A DNA stretch of 64,000 bases from Opisthorchis felineus (taxonomy: Eukaryota; Platyhelminthes; Trematoda; Opisthorchiida; Opisthorchiidae): positions 63,970 to 127,969 of the forward strand of contig SJOL01009422.1 in NCBI GenBank assembly GCA_004794785.1, given 5' to 3'. Positions within the stretch are counted from its first letter, which is position 1, and every line of letters begins with the position of its first letter. The notes beneath the pieces are model-generated. The model was given only the letters and a program-made list of their open reading frames with translations. It searched no databases and was not told the origin of the DNA. Shown here piece after piece: positions 24,461 through 39,098 of the stretch. Both the position numbers and the translations under genes were made by a program.

Positions 24461-27400
24461 CGAATGTCCTGTTGTTCGCTCATTCATTGCACGTCAAATC
24501 GAAAGTGAAAGAAGACCGTTGCTCTCATACGAGTGCTGCTCTGTGCAAAGCATTCTGGGTCCAGGACGAACGGTGCAAGAGTGGTTTCTTTGTCAAACTA
24601 AAGCTTTTACACACATCTCTAACTGTTTCGGTGACGGTAAGCAATCCTGGGGCCAGTGATAAGAGACAAGTGGTAATTGCGTTGTTTCAACTAAACGCAT
24701 TAATTTGGCGCTCACAAAAGGTGACATGGTGTTTGAACCATGCCACTGAGCTGAATTTCGCCCCCTAGTTGCAAACATACCTAGTCAACGTATATTCCAG
24801 TATGTGTCAGAACGTTAGATTCCGGAAAATAACCCCAGAATACCCGAAATATACTGAGACCCTGAAACTTCACCAAAATATCAATAGGGAAGCCAGCAAG
24901 CATCCCGGCCAGTCAATCAATCAATCAAACAATTCAGAAACAGCCTGGATCGACAAAAAGTGAAATTCAAATAGCACGAGCTCTCTTGTAACTGCTGCAC
25001 TTGCTTGTTTGCAATAAAACTGTTGTGTTCCTTGTTGGCGAGTCTTTTTCCAGCATTAAGGCACTAGAGTGGGGGCCGCAGTAAGAAACATCCCGTCTTC
25101 AGTTCTTGAAATTCGTTTGCAAACATACAAGTGGACATTTTTTCATTAATCCTAGTGAGTATTAGTTCACGGAACGGCCCTGTGGATATATAAGGAAACA
25201 ACATTTACTCCAAAAAGTAATCAAAAACGTCCGGTTCTCACGAAGTTTTCAACAAGGTACTGGCACCATTAATCCATCTCCTCCTCTGTTTAGTATTCGT
25301 GCAACGGAGTGGAAAAGGTTGTATATTTTTTCAAAACGCGCATGATTGCCTAATACATTCAAGACGACACTGCCATAAATGACAAGATTCAAGGCCATTC
25401 AAACTAGAATATAAAGTGCGAGGTGAACAAACCGCCAAACCAGAAAGAAGAGCGTTTCATCAAGGCTCGCATCTTTGAGAAATTATGCAGATATATAGCG
25501 TATTTATTGTAATCAGCCTGGGTAAGATTCTTAAAATTCAGAAGATAAAACTTCGTTAATTTATATCACGACCTACCCAAGAAATTTGAATTTGCATTTT
25601 TTAGTGGGAAGCGCCTTGCCAAGAAGCATCCCACCGTATGACTTGTGTATGGGTAAGAAGTAATAATTTACCTAAATGCCTTCGATGTAGCCCTTACTAT
25701 ACGTTGTAATGAATTGGTAGTTTGTACAATTGGAGGAAAACTGTTTGCAAATCCTGTAGGGATTAGGATGCTAACTGATGCAATCCGTGTTGTCATCATG
25801 TGCTCAGGGTCGTTCGAAAACACTTTGCCCCAAAAACCATGCTTGCAAAATTGTCCCTACATGTATGAACAAGAAGTGGGTCGTCATTTATGTTTTCCAT
25901 CCTGGTCACCAGTATTACCGCCGTTGTGGTCTGTAGCCGAACAAAAGTTACTGCCGCAGACATAGCTCTGTTCAAACACTCTCCCAAGATTTCATTTGCC
26001 TCAACTGAGATGCAGTAGGTGGTGATGAACTCAAACATTTCGGAAAATCGTTACCGGCTTAAGCGACTAATTTATCAAGTGAGCTGAGGCATGATCATGG
26101 TGATGCAAACGATGCAACCCGATTCCACGAAGGAATTCGGTTTGAAGGTGAAACTCACACCCGGAGTTAAAAATGTGTAACTTTCGGGCATATTCCAAGG
26201 ACCGGGTACACGGGGTTCCGTAAAAAGGGTAAAGCCACAAATTAAAATCCAGCCGAAGCCCTAAACAGCGCTGGATTATGCTCATACCGACTGTGATCAT
26301 TCTGAATAAAGTGGCAACAAAGATTGGCTTTGGGTTCGGCTTCTTACATCTACTTCGCAGCAGTCTCGTGATTTTGCACTTACACTAGTGGTTATATATA
26401 TGCAGTTGCAAAAAAAATGCACAAAAAGTGTTTATTCATTTATGGGCCCTGATTTATTGCGTATTGGTTTAATATGAACAGAAAATTGTGGAGAAGATCC
26501 GTTTGAGTAAGACAGTAAGTGCTCAAATGAATTTCAGCGTATTATTAATTAGCTATGGATATATTGGTTTTAAAAAGCAGCGATAGCTATCTATAAGAAG
26601 AATAATCAAGGAAATATATCGTGGTATGCAGCATATCTTTCGTACGTTTCCGATTTCGTTAGCATTTGCGGGCCTCTTCAGCACTCAGATGATGAAATTG
26701 TCGACGTAGATTTACATCAGTTTTAGATTGAGTGCCTTGCTGAAAAAAGCACTCGAGTAGGCATCAAAACCTCATTCATAAATACCTGGTGTTTGATTTC
26801 GGGGTTACCAATGCACGTCAAAAAGAACCACACATGGTTGTAAGTGTGTAATAGAAAAAGCAGAAAAGTGCGACAAGGTATACTCTGGTATCATCCGAGA
26901 GGTATAATTTATTATTTCACGCCTCGCAATGAAATCAGTATTTTCCCAACTATGAACGTCCCCTTCTCCCGTTTTTACGTTGCAGTTATAGAAATTACTA
27001 TGGTAGAATCGTGTCGTGGTAAGATTTTAATGGGCACCTATATTACTTTCAACAGTATTTTTACTGTCCATGGCTATTAGTGACACTCAGATCACCATTA
27101 TGACGCATTTAAATTCAGAATTATGCTCAGCCCTTCCCATCTGATGGTATCTTGTTACCAAAAATATTGTCAAAACAAACGCATTCCCTCATATTTTTGG
27201 CGTTTGCTAAAATATGCTCCAGGCCCGCAGCTTGGAACAACGTTACAAGTGCAACCTGGTTGGAAACCCGCTTCAAGTCCTTACCGAAATTTCTTCCAAA
27301 CGTATATACGCCTGACAAACGATTATCAATATTTCCCTTGTTTTCAAATATTTATAATAAACCGTATTGCAGTAATAATCAAAATTTTAAATATCCATTC

Positions 27401-30220
27401 TAATCTTCAGATATGTGCAATGGAGATGAGAGGGACCGCTGCGTAGGTGTGTCAAAGCGATTGTTGACCTTGAATTTCCGAAAAAATATTTGGCAAGTGG
27501 ATTGTTTAGAATGAGCTGGGAGATGGCCGTTAGCTGATATCTAAATTTCTGTAGGTCCAAAAACTGCTTCTTAAACAAAATTCTGCACCATGGTTATCAC
27601 CTAGAAGAGCCGCGTTGTGAAATGAAGTGCGTTCCACCGAAGGCGTTTACACTCTTGTTCCTCAAAACAATCATAGTTGGAGTTTCTTACAGTGATAGCT
27701 TGAGGCGAGGAATTGATCAAAGCTGGACGACAGCCACAGTTTGCGTTTCGTTTTAGATATTCAAAGTGACGACCAGATAAATGACTAACGTGGCCATTTT
27801 CATTAGGAACGCTTGTTTTGGAGCGTATTTAATGAAGTGTATCATCATTGGTTTGGTTATCTTGAATGACCTACCTGGCGGAACTCTGCTACGTAGCGGT
27901 AAAAACCCACAAACTCAAAAAAAGTTTTATATACATTCCAGATGCAAACATGCACAACGAAGTTGAAAAACGTATGTTCGTTAATTGCTTTTTGCCCGAT
28001 GTTTTAATATAGGACTCATGCTTCAGTAACTAGTAGGCTTCATCTTACCGACCACGTTGTTCCTTCTGATCAAACCCAGTCAGAACGCACCAGAAGAATT
28101 TCTGTTGAAAAATTTGTGGACGCTTATACAGCGTCTTCGTCTCACGCAGTTGCTCCAAAGATCAAAACACCGTGTCCATGGCAGACTGGAACCAACTGCG
28201 CGCATTGAAAGCCCAGTGGTTCCATAAAGTTAGGAAGTCTCACAAGCGCTGGTGGTGTCAATTCACTGTAACTCTGCATGAAGCACGTAAATTCGTGTAA
28301 AACGATCAAATAACACATGCATTTCCAGAAACAGGTGCAACCCTAGGAGCACAGGCAAAAGGTTGCATGCACCGATTTGATGTAGCAATATGGATAATGT
28401 CCAAACTTTACCCAGCATTATAGCAGGCATAGATTGCTTTAACCTTCGGTCCCCGTTTTTCTCTAAACTGCTTTCGAAAAACATGAGAAGGACGCAATGG
28501 TGCGCCACGTTTCATTTTTCCTGGCTGATCAGAAAGTGCCAATCGCTTCAGGAGTTTTGCACACGGCTACTGGAAAACTGAAATGCTTGTACCGTATGGA
28601 CTTCCAAGCTAGCATTTTTGCCTGGCCTTCAGTTAACCGCGGCGAATGTCAGAGATGCGCTACTGCAACACAAACAATTGGCAAAGTTTACTGCGGAATA
28701 GAAATTAACTCTCTTTCACCCCGGGTACTAGAAAACACTATCGCGACTCCGTTAAGTGTGGCCGATTGGTCAAAATAAATTTTGTATGCAATCCCGTTGG
28801 GATTTGTTTCTGAGATTTTCAAGTGATTTACTTAATTTGGTGAAAACTTTGAATTCTGTTGTTGTTTGCAACACCACAGGCAAGTGCTGGCGGGATGCTT
28901 TGAATCGCTGCATTGGTGAGTGCTATCATTGATCTATGGGATCTTTGGCGCCAGAAAATATAAGTTCATATTGATTCTCTCATGTTTAAATTATGCTGCT
29001 ATCATCGGTATTAAAAATCGGAGTCAGTTTGTCTCTCTCCATTACTGATGACAAGAGATTTTTAAGGTGATTTGTGATACGGCTTAAACGGTCGACATTA
29101 AAGCGCACGAGTAATTATACTGTGGTAAACCATGTCCATTTATGGCTTTTATATGACTTTTGTAAACACTCCAGTCCGCTGCGGAGATCAATTTGAATGT
29201 CTAGGTGAGTTTGGTAAATTAGCAACTAACTGGCAATACAGGCTTTTGTTAATTTTGTACTATTGGTCTAACTATGTTGTGGTTCACGAACCTTCCGTGG
29301 AAAGCTGCGCAAAGGCCCACAATATAGAATGCTGGAAGTAGTTTGATCCACTCAGGGCGATTAACTGACCGCAGCTCCACCAAATATGTTGAGTTGCAGA
29401 CCAATATTTAATCTGCACATTTTTGAGTGCAACTCAGAATCACGCATCAGGCTTTGAGGACCCATTTTAAAGACATTTCTGAGGCAGCTACTTTGAAGTT
29501 GTGTGCAGCTCAAATACTAGTTCTACGGATTCTGCGCGCTACCTGTTCGCGCAACTGATGAAATTTAGAGCTCACACGGGGTAGTGAGCTTAACAAATTT
29601 TATCTGTAGCAACATTGTGAAATAGTTTTCGGTTGACCATCTCTGCATATTACGGCCAGTAACAACGACTCTGCACAGCGTTGGTGTTGTCAACTTCGTC
29701 TAGTAATTTTGCAGTCTATCACAACCTACTGGGTTGGCGCTCTATTGGCGCCGCAGGTTTTTCGGCAAATGCAGTGTTTAAGAAAATTCCATTTGTAAAA
29801 TAGTAACGTCATCTTCTTAGACCAAAGAGAAAACTGTGTGCAGAAGTGCAACATTTCTGATGTTGTGCAGGGTAATGGACCAGTTTTTCCACAAATATTC
29901 TAGACAATAACACGAGATCACCAGGCAAACTAACCCAACAATAAACTTGCGGCTCTGTGTCACCACAAGACAATCAGAGCAACAAATGTACCTCGCTCAC
30001 TCGTCGGTAACGAGACCTGACATCGTTCTCACACGTGATGACTGGAATTGTTTGAATGACGTTCACTTAGAGCCAGTGGTATTTTCCAGACATCAGATTT
30101 CGGTAGATTTTACACAAAATCTGATTACAACCAAGCGAATCCTGCTAACTGGCTATGAACATACTTAGGCATAAGAAGCTGGGCGCGTAGAATGCAGTGA
30201 ATTATGCTCAACCTATTAGT

Positions 30221-30233
30221 ATTATTATTATTA
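30221..30233. repeat. (ATT)n microsatellite, short
   Basis: Four ATT units in a row. On the minus strand this reads as an AAT run and could be the tail of an old retroelement, but no element body is recognisable beside it. Confidence 0.7.
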
Positions 30234-33200
30234 TGAGTTTTAACCGATCGCCTTTGATATGGTCTCAACAGGCTACAAAGTAATTGGGGCTTTAATATTT
30301 TAGAATCATCGGACCATAACTCTAAAAACAACCTAAAGTTCCTCAGTAAACTGGTCGCTCATTTGCCTAAAATGTGCAAATGACGCACCATGTGATCAGC
30401 TGGACGAGCTGAGAACTGGTTCCTCCCTCATCTACCAACTGTGTATCCAAGCTTGTGGTTACGAGAGAAATGTCAGAGGCAATAATTTTGTTTACACACT
30501 TCAAAAGCGTACCCCGTATGTCAAGGCGTTTGTCCTGTGACCTACACTTTTGGCGTTACTGCCGGGTTTTCACGGAAGTCTCAACTGAATCTCTCGTTTA
30601 TGATATTCCTGCGTATCGTTTCCTTGTCTAAACTGTCGCAAAAAACGTGTGAACAATCAGGGTCTCGGCTTCTTAGCCATTACATCAAAAGCCAATATTT
30701 ATCAAATTATCGCTTTGGTGCTCCAAACACTATGGTGCTTGATGGAATTAAACTGAAAGTTGGTGGCTGACATTCTACTGCTCAGGCTTAGCTTTGGTGG
30801 TCACGTGTCTGTCTTGAGGGCGTTCATTGGACGATCGTTACCAATAATCTACCTACGTAGGATTTGAGCTGTGTAATGTTGTATCCGGGCTTCGTTATTT
30901 TAGGTTAGTTATTTAGTAGCTCCATAAGCATCCAAGATCATCTGGCTGCAAACTCGCATATAGCATTGGCTAGCATGTCTGTGCCTCCGCTACTGAAGCC
31001 TCATGCGATCAACAATACTAAAAACGTGTGCTAACATATTTTTTGGAAGTTCGGGACCATATACTACAAAATAACTAATGAGCTGTTAAGACCCATGTTT
31101 TGTGAGTCTCTTGTATACTAAATGCCTACAAGAACTAACGACTTTGATTTTAAGAAATCAGCTGAATTATATGTATAACGGGGCGCTTTCGTGCGACTTT
31201 TAGGCTTTGTCGTCATGGTTGGAACAGATATTTTTGTTGATTAAGGCAGAGCAACTATCACTTGTAGTTCGCCATTTCCGCCGCAACCAAACAAGCTTTT
31301 TTCCTAGGTGACCAATAAACCAAACTTGTAGAATGTGCTGACCGGAGAGAAAGAGCTGACCTGCTTTGTTAAGCTTGCTGCTCAATATTTAGTAAGCGCT
31401 AGTGGATCAACGTACTAAGCTGTTGTTTTTTGCACCATATCTAAAGCAGTTGTCCCTCATTTTAGATTAGATCACTCGCGGACCAACTTTCTGTACCATA
31501 AGCTTTTAAGTACTGAAAACGTAAAGCTTCTGTTGTAACCTCCCATTCAAACAGGTTGGCGGTAAAAGTTCACTCTGCTCTCCCGGTGGGCACCTTGATA
31601 CCCACCAACTTCGTCGTCCTTTTCAGAATTTTGCTACGAAAATTATTTTCAGGGGGGTGAGTTTCCCCGTCACACATCCAATACTCAACCACGTTCCATT
31701 ATCAACTTTTCAAACTTTCGTAAACAACACATATTTTGGGATCATGTATTTCGGTTCAACGGCTTTAGATGTGTCAAAAATATTCATATTCGATAGTGAA
31801 GATAACAATATATTCCAATGACCGTTACGGCGTAAATGAACAAATTAAAACATTTTAACACAAATTAAGGGTTTTTGTAAAACCGCTTAATAATTTTTTA
31901 TTGTTCATGATTATTTTTTTTTATACCAGCCAATTGAAAGAATGGTTCTGCTATGTCAGACGTGTGCACATTTGAGTAAAGCTACACGTAGACGTTGATT
32001 TCTTTCAACTAGACGTAGAACTGGAAACCTGGCATCCTAACACACACATAAGAAAGTTCTAGAATGTTCAGTTGAATCGTACTGCATAAAGGGACGGTTG
32101 AATAAGTGAAAAATTGGAATAGTGCCCAAAAAATGGATATTGAAAAACAGAAATTCACCGTGAAAACACTCATTGAATTAACCGGCTGATTATGCATTTT
32201 CGTGCAGAATTAGGACTGAGTACAACACACATGTTGAAATGAAGCCAACGGTCTTCAAATTTTCATCTTTAACATCAATTAAACCTTAGGTTCTGTGCCA
32301 CAGGAAGATGATCTAATGAGCAAACGACAAAATTTATTCCCACCTAACAAATTTTGCAGAGATCATCCACTCCAGCAATTTACTTTCTCACGTAACTGTC
32401 ACATGCAGGTGTCTAAACAGACAATTTTCAACCGGATTAGTTGCAATATTTCCAAGTCATTTGTGTTTTTGCCTAACATATGGTAAAAAACGACGGACCC
32501 TGCTGTCGGTCGGGTCAGTTAAAGTAGACATGCAAGGTTAGACCTTATTTTAAGTGCCTTATTACAGAGCCTTCAAAACAGTTTCAACTGAAGTATGAGT
32601 TCGAACCCGTCTTCTTCGGAACGCATCTTACTTACTGACCAGTAATTGCACTGCAAAAGTCATAGGGTAATGTCTGAATGCAGCACCACCATAGAAGTTC
32701 AGGACGCCAGAATGTGAAGAGAAGTCAGGATTGGATGCAGCTTGAAAGGGGGTTCAAATATCTGTGGGAATTAGATGTTCTGAGTATACGTTGGACCAAG
32801 ACGCTAACTAACTCGGCGAACACTTTTTCAGTATGCAGTGCTAGACAATTCCCATAGAAGGCGTGCGTCCATTTTGTAACGCTTGAATTTGCTGACAGCT
32901 GTGCCCGCCTCGACAACCGAAGAGATGCCAAGACGTTCTGTTTAAAAGTGCCCGCGTTACAGTCTGTTCCTTAAAGACTTCTTCACAGCTAGGGATTGGT
33001 CCAAGAGGAGCAAATGTGTGTCAGGCCTGTGTGTGGGCTCAGCTCCGAGAGGTTGAGATTCAGAGACTATCCCATTGTCGCATTTCAGCTTGGCACTGAA
33101 ATCCTACAGATCCCAAACTGAGGTATTAACTTGGGTTCCAAGCTGCCCATCGAGTGGACATTGTCACCACAAACATGGAAGAGAAGCCGGTGCAAGGTCG

Positions 33201-35113
33201 CAAGCCATGCATTTGGGCGACTAAAATGTAATAGACGTTGGTTTTCGGTAGTTTTCTTAGGCTCAGAATGTCCATGAAAATTCAACATGCTTTTTTGCCG
33301 GAGGTCAAAAATTTTAGTTTGCGTATTCCTAATAGACAGAAGGATCAAATTATAAAGCTGAGGGTTTCTGCCCTGAGTGCATAACAGCTTGTGCGCTCGC
33401 CAGGTAAACTTTCATCTGAGGGATCATTGTGATGCGTGTAAAATCGTAACTTGCTATATCGAGGCGAAGACCGATCGATCCTCTAGCCTGCCCGTTGGGC
33501 AGAATTGAGAAAGTTGCGAGTCAAAACTCAACAAATCATTCAGGAGAACGTTCTATTTTTACTCGTACGCTGGGTTCCCATTATAATGGTGTCAGAAGCG
33601 TGACCCTTGGAGGCAAGCTCCGTAATCAAACCGACAAACTTCGCTCCCACTGCGTTTCCGGTGGCGCGCCTACGGCAACGCGGAACTTACCGAAGCTGGA
33701 AGTGCCCTGCGGATTATTTTGCTGAGCCAACTTCCTCTTGCTTGGATGTGCATTGACATTTAACTCTTTGCGGTTTACTTGGCAACGTCTTTGAAATACA
33801 TTGGAAATGGCTGCATCGCTCACTTTCAGTCAAATCTGTTAACGCTCTAAATTCTGTTTCCCTGAACCTTCTAAGACAGCTGCTACGGCGCATCTGATGC
33901 TCCTTTACAAAGGCCAATATCCCAGATATCTATGTGGCTGCTCGTAAAATGAACCCTTATATAAGTATGCTTAGTCCTTCCAAGTTGCCATCGTCTGTTG
34001 GATATGAAGCGCACAGGCAATTCATTGAACACATGCGGGTAGCACTAAGTTGTTAGGATGCGTCGAAAACAGTGCTTGTGTCCAATGTAGTAACTACAAA
34101 TTCTCCCATCTTATTCCTTCATAAGAAGAATTCTCGTCGGCGACACTTCATCGTCCCACTGATTTGAGAGGTGCCGTTGTTGTGTGCATATCCGGACATC
34201 ATCTGGCACGCCATGGTCTATTGAATAAACTGATCACCATGGTATCTATTTTCGGCACGCATCGTGCTCCTTCAAGTCACAAAGTCATACTTCAGAACGT
34301 GCGGTGCCTGAAGACGTCCCGTGCTAGTGGGAAAATGTTTGCAAGTTAAAAATCTAATCAACAGCAACCTAGGCAACGCTTTCCAGGGAATATCTCGCCG
34401 GTTGTGTTAGATCTAACGGAATTGGCGCATGCTGCGCATGATGAAGTTAGTGTCCGAATCTTGAAGGTCTAAATCAAGATAATATAATTCGTGGTGCAAA
34501 ACGGATGCCAGTGCATCTCAAGGTGCGCGGCCTATTACATTCTAGTAGGGGTTTTATGGTTGTGTGGTCTCCTGCTGGGCTAAGAGTGTATTTGGTCACA
34601 GAATTCATCCGGCAAAATCAACTGCAGCACGCTGACGATTCTTAAGACACCTAACTTAGCAAGTCAAAAACTGCCTCTCATTTGTGGCAAGTTTGAGAAC
34701 GGAATTTGCAAGCAAATATGCCCATGTGGAAACGGGAATACAGGTAGTAAATTCAACTCGTCGAGAATTATTTTGGCGTTTTATCCTAGGAACCAACCGC
34801 TTTCCGCCAAGATCTTTAAAAGCGTTATCCTAAAGATATAATGATAATGATGGTTGTGGAAACTTCGGCTTTTCTCAGGTGCTCACGGGCAAGCGACAGT
34901 GACGCATCAAAATCGAATTGCAGACAGTTAACAGAACATGTTGGGGATCTATTTTCGAAATGCTTTGATGGTTTCGGGTGACTCAAATCGATGCTATTCA
35001 AAAGGTACAATGTAAATGGATAATACTATGTGCTAGGTTACATGCGATTTTTGGGCTAATGCTCCACATGTGAATAAAAGCAGAACATACGTACAAACCT
35101 GATCTAGGAAGAA

Positions 35114-35161
35114 TCATATATATATTATTCTGTTATATGTATATTATATTATATATATGTG

Positions 35162-35195
<34 letters not shown>
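35114..35195. repeat. AT-rich microsatellite cluster
   Basis: Interrupted TA/AT tracts, including a pure AT run of about 30 bases at 35,165-35,194. The tracts are self-complementary and could form hairpins. Confidence 0.9.
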
Positions 35196-35197
<2 letters not shown>

Positions 35198-37389
35198 AGA
35201 AAACTGAATAGTAGATTCGAATACTTGGCCCTTATAGAACAAAGTCATGAGACAAAATGAAGCTTGGATGGTTAGCTACTTCAAATATTTACACTGCACC
35301 TGAGTGATCGACAAGCAGGAATATATCCAGTTCAACTATATAAATCGTAGTCAGCAGATATGATCATTAGATACACAAAACGGCCTACCTAAACGCCTTC
35401 CGTTCATAGGATTCATCACGTAGAAGGGATAGCCCTCGAGTCTAAGACAAAGTTATGTCTTCACGACGAACGAACCCAACGTCGTCGGCCAATTCATACG
35501 TGGGTGCAAGACCACATACATTCGAAACGAATTAAAAGTGTTAACCCACCCCTTTGGGTGTGTAATAAATCAGTAGGCTAGAATGCCAACTCTGACGCCG
35601 ACGTGTTTCACTCCAGTCACAAACGGTTAGAGAAATTGATATCTCACTTTGGATGTATATGAATCGGGTTTTACTTTATCAGTAAATTGGCTTGCACATA
35701 CGAAGCGTCGATTGGGGCAAAAAATGCAGCCCATAGTAAAATAAGCTGCCGTGACGCGTGAACATGTAAGTATAAAACTTTTGGTGTCATTACAGATGTG
35801 CAAATATATGACGCATTACAAATATTCTAGTGGGTTAGTGACAAGAGCATCCGCCAAGCCACAGCGAATATGACCGGCACGCCTCTTACGCAGCCGTAAT
35901 AAAATGCGCTCAAATATTACGCAGTTTGCCCTCGAGTTTTGCAAATTCTATTTGACTGTGTGTGAATAATGCAGCCTCTTGATATCTAGGTGAATTGCGT
36001 CTGCTTCAATAATGTCACAAACGGTCAGACAAGTCATGGGCAGGCGGACGCCATAAAGATACCCCTGAAAATTACTTTGATCCGCGGTTTTGAGATTCGG
36101 CACCCTCATGGCGACGTTTATAGTTTGGTGGAATTGCACTAATTATTGTTGGAGGAATATGTGAGGGACACTCCCGGTTATCAATTCGTTAGGCTTTGCG
36201 ACGCTGAAATCTTCAAAACGAGCACAGTTTGTTCATCAAGGAAGAGCTTTGAAGCATGTTCACGATATTGACAAATGGTCTTCTTCTCTCTGTACGAAAA
36301 GTTTGTGTGGGACTGCTAAAACCAGGAACTTTTCGTCGTTCGGTTGTATGTGATTTTTGGATGATAGAAACATCTTTTGATATTTTGATTCCTTGTCTCG
36401 GGAGAGCAAAGCAAAGCATCACTGAATTTGTGATACCCAGAAAGTTCTAATTTATCCCGAAAATGCCACCGGGGTTTCCCACAAAAGTGCAGTGCACGGA
36501 ATTCGTAGGCACGCTGATCCTACGGGACCTCATGCAACACCCAGCGACAGTTCACACAAACCCCATAGAAGAGTTGTATGATATCACTGGCAATGTGCCG
36601 AAATATTGGTAGCCTGAACTCTTTGATTGGTTATTGATCAGCTGTTGCGTTTCACTTCGCTCAGCCTGACATCTACGTTGAAAACGCTTGTCAGTGTTCA
36701 CCGACAGAAACCGTTTGTCAAATGGTAGAATGACCAGGTTTGCAGATTCCCTTAATATGTTCATTAAATCGCTTAACTTGCTCAGATAAAATTTGATCGT
36801 CTGGTTACGTAAGATTACCAAAAAGTCGGTATTGCGGGGTCTGTTTTGAGACCGATGTACATCACACTGCCTTTGGCTTGCTAAACGCTGCGTATTTGTG
36901 ATGTTTTTCAAAACAAAATTGTAAGTCTTTGGTCAGGGACACTGTGTTTGCCTGTGTGTGTCGCCAACTTAATTCATTCAGTTAATCGCAAACACCCTTA
37001 GCAGTGGCTCCTCCCGTGGTCATTCAGCATTGCAAGACAACCGAAAGGATGTAAACTAAGAAAGTAAACATCCGTATATCTTGATTCTTCCGTAAGGCCT
37101 TCGGTCAGACGTTTTATCTCAGAAGTCGCAAAGCAGAAGCTGGAACAAGTTGCATTGCCCGATATAAGATCTAGAATAACGATCCACTGATTGCTCGGCG
37201 CTCTCTTCATCATCCAGCCATGTCCTCAGCAACGGAATTAAACACTCCCATTTCAAGATAGAAGGCGAAGACTTACAAACTGGAGTAACTGGAAGCCGTC
37301 CTCATCGGATGACCGAATAAGCAGATTCAAACTAAAGCCTACTTTCCAGCGACTCGTACAAACCAGATTGTTAGCTACTTTTGTAACTG

Positions 37390-37450
37390 TCCCAATTGGT
37401 GTGTATTTTGGTGTATTGGGTGTATTTGTGTATTGGTATATTTTGGGCAG
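37390..37450. repeat. Short T/G-rich minisatellite-like patch
   Basis: Words of the form GTGTATT(T)(T)GG recur about five times in tandem with variation. It is too degenerate and short to define a unit length precisely. Confidence 0.5.
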
Positions 37451-37814
37451 ACCAAAATGCATTACGACAAACCAGAATAAAGAAACGCCCACAACCGCTC
37501 TCAAAGAAAAGTACACCCATGATACTTTAGTTGGAGATTGCTTAGAAAGCGGAATGCCACCAACGCGAAAGCACAAATACGATGTAACCCAGGAACACAC
37601 TGTTACACATCGGGAATATCGCTGGCTTTGTCACAAAGCTTGTAGGACGGTAAGTACAACAATTTTCCAGAAAACTACAAACACGTTGCACGGATCAATA
37701 ATAAAATAGTACAGATGGACGAAAGAACAATATCATGTGCAAGGTTTAGTGCCTAGATTGTGACATCCATGACATAGAACAAACGGAAAATATTTCCATC
37801 TTAATAAATGGACA

Positions 37815-38447
37815 TATATTTGCTGTTTGAGAGAGACAGTAGATTTTTCCGTCCTTCAGCACAAGGCTCACGAGGGACAGGAGTTTGACTATGACATAGA
37901 AAACGGGCATTTGGTTGTGCAGCAGGTACTTCAATCGGGAAAAACATCCAGCAGCACCGACTACGATGTCTCGGTCATGTGCTACGCAAGCCAAAACACC
38001 GTCTACCGAGACGAGTGTTGTTCTCCGTGCCTCCTTCAGAATGGTGCAATCAGCGAGGTGGACAACGCATGAGTTGGTAGAATGGTGTGAAAGAGGGTAC
38101 GAAGAGTTTGGGTATTGTTGATTGTTGTACGCCTTCCAGAATGGGGTCCTCGTGACCCAGCCTGTGCTTGGCTGGAGACGTTGCAAGGAATGGCGGCTGA
38201 TCGATGTCAGTGGCGTTTGTGCTGTCAGTTTTTTTTCAGATTGTCTGATTGAGCACTTGGAGGTGTAGGCACCTCAGTACGTTTGACATAGGCCAGCACT
38301 AGGTCCCCTCCCTCACCCACTCTTTTTCTCTTCTTTTCACTCTAGGGCTTTAAATATAATTAGACGAACCTTATGGTTGTACGGCAGTGAAGCATCGGTG
38401 TCAACACTGATGTTGCTGTCTCTGATGATGATGATGATGATGATGAT
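37815..38447 (+). mobile_element. 5'-truncated LINE 3' fragment with GAT tail
   Basis: This is the 3' end of a non-LTR retrotransposon polyprotein with its tail. Reading with several frame changes, the conserved C-terminal block of endonuclease/reverse-transcriptase LINEs is visible in order: an SVLQHK stretch (the equivalent in the 44-48 kb element is SVFDHR), HRLRCLGHVLRKPKHRLPRR near 37,955-38,015, VLFSVPPSEW, RGGQ, then RLPEWGPRD and WLETLQGMAADRCQWR at about 38,130-38,220. A TAG follows RGGQRMSW. A 3' untranslated part then ends in about eight GAT units at 38,423-38,447. It is a dead insertion. The protein differs enough from the 44-48 kb LINE to suggest another subfamily. Confidence 0.82.
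38423..38447. repeat. (GAT)n tail of LINE fragment
   Basis: About eight perfect GAT units immediately after the LINE 3' untranslated sequence. Simple 3' tails of this kind are typical of some LINE clades and mark the end of the insertion. Confidence 0.9.
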
Positions 38448-39098
38448 ATAACATACTTACTATACCAATTTAAGCAAGTATTAAGAAAAGTACAAATGTA
38501 TGACGGCATGCTACTGGACAAAAGCGTCGTCAACAAACATTAAGACTAGCCCAATCCATTGGACACTAAAAGCGAGAGCATCCCGGATCTTTAAAACGTT
38601 CAAGAAACCGGACTAAAAAGTATAAGTTTGGAAAGAGTCCGTTTCAGGCATAAAAGTCAATTTTACTGAAGTATGCACCAAACAAATATAGTAAAGGTCG
38701 TTTAATTAAGCAGCGAGTGCAAAAACACCAGCCCTTACAGTGGGGAACAAAAGAGACCTACGAAATTACCTGAGAGGATTAGACCACGAAGCCTTGATGA
38801 GTGGAAGTGGGGCAATGGAAACTAAGACTAGAATTTATTTAGAGAGCCAATGAAGTGCATTGCATGCACTTCGGAAAGCAATACAATTCTTGAAAACACC
38901 ATATAAGCTATTACAGTCCTCCACCGTTAGGTGTAAGCGGTGATAACGTTCGACCGGCCTTGACTCCCATGCTGAGCACCATAGGCGACCTCAAGAATCT
39001 ATAGTACTTTCAACCTCCCCTACGTCAAACGGAGTCCACTTGTATGGTCGGCTTGGGTGTCGGTTTCACATTCGGTCCATGCTTTCCAATTCTGACTT
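38448..39098. other. Spacer between two LINE tails
   Basis: AT-rich sequence of about 650 bases with no recognisable feature, lying between the tails of two oppositely oriented LINE fragments. Confidence 0.5.

Larger units (their letters stand above)
22130..37814. other. Long non-coding stretch
   Basis: AT-rich sequence without a supportable gene. Individual open frames of up to about 107 codons appear on both strands with no motifs or splice context. It holds the AT microsatellites listed separately, a TCAA run near 24,915 and a T/G-rich minisatellite-like patch at about 37,390-37,450. Most of it could be intergenic or a large intron. Confidence 0.45.

Noticed and set aside
24396..24659. 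ORFs running through the TA microsatellite
   Set aside because: Open only because TA repeats encode alternating Tyr-Ile. No real protein features.
32600..32620. B-box-like GAGTTCGAACCC
   Set aside because: Good B box match but no A box or tRNA-like fold upstream.
34825..35010. Possible LINE tail on the minus strand (ATC/ATT run after an open frame)
   Set aside because: No LINE protein block could be recognised in the open frame and the simple repeat is too short to be decisive.
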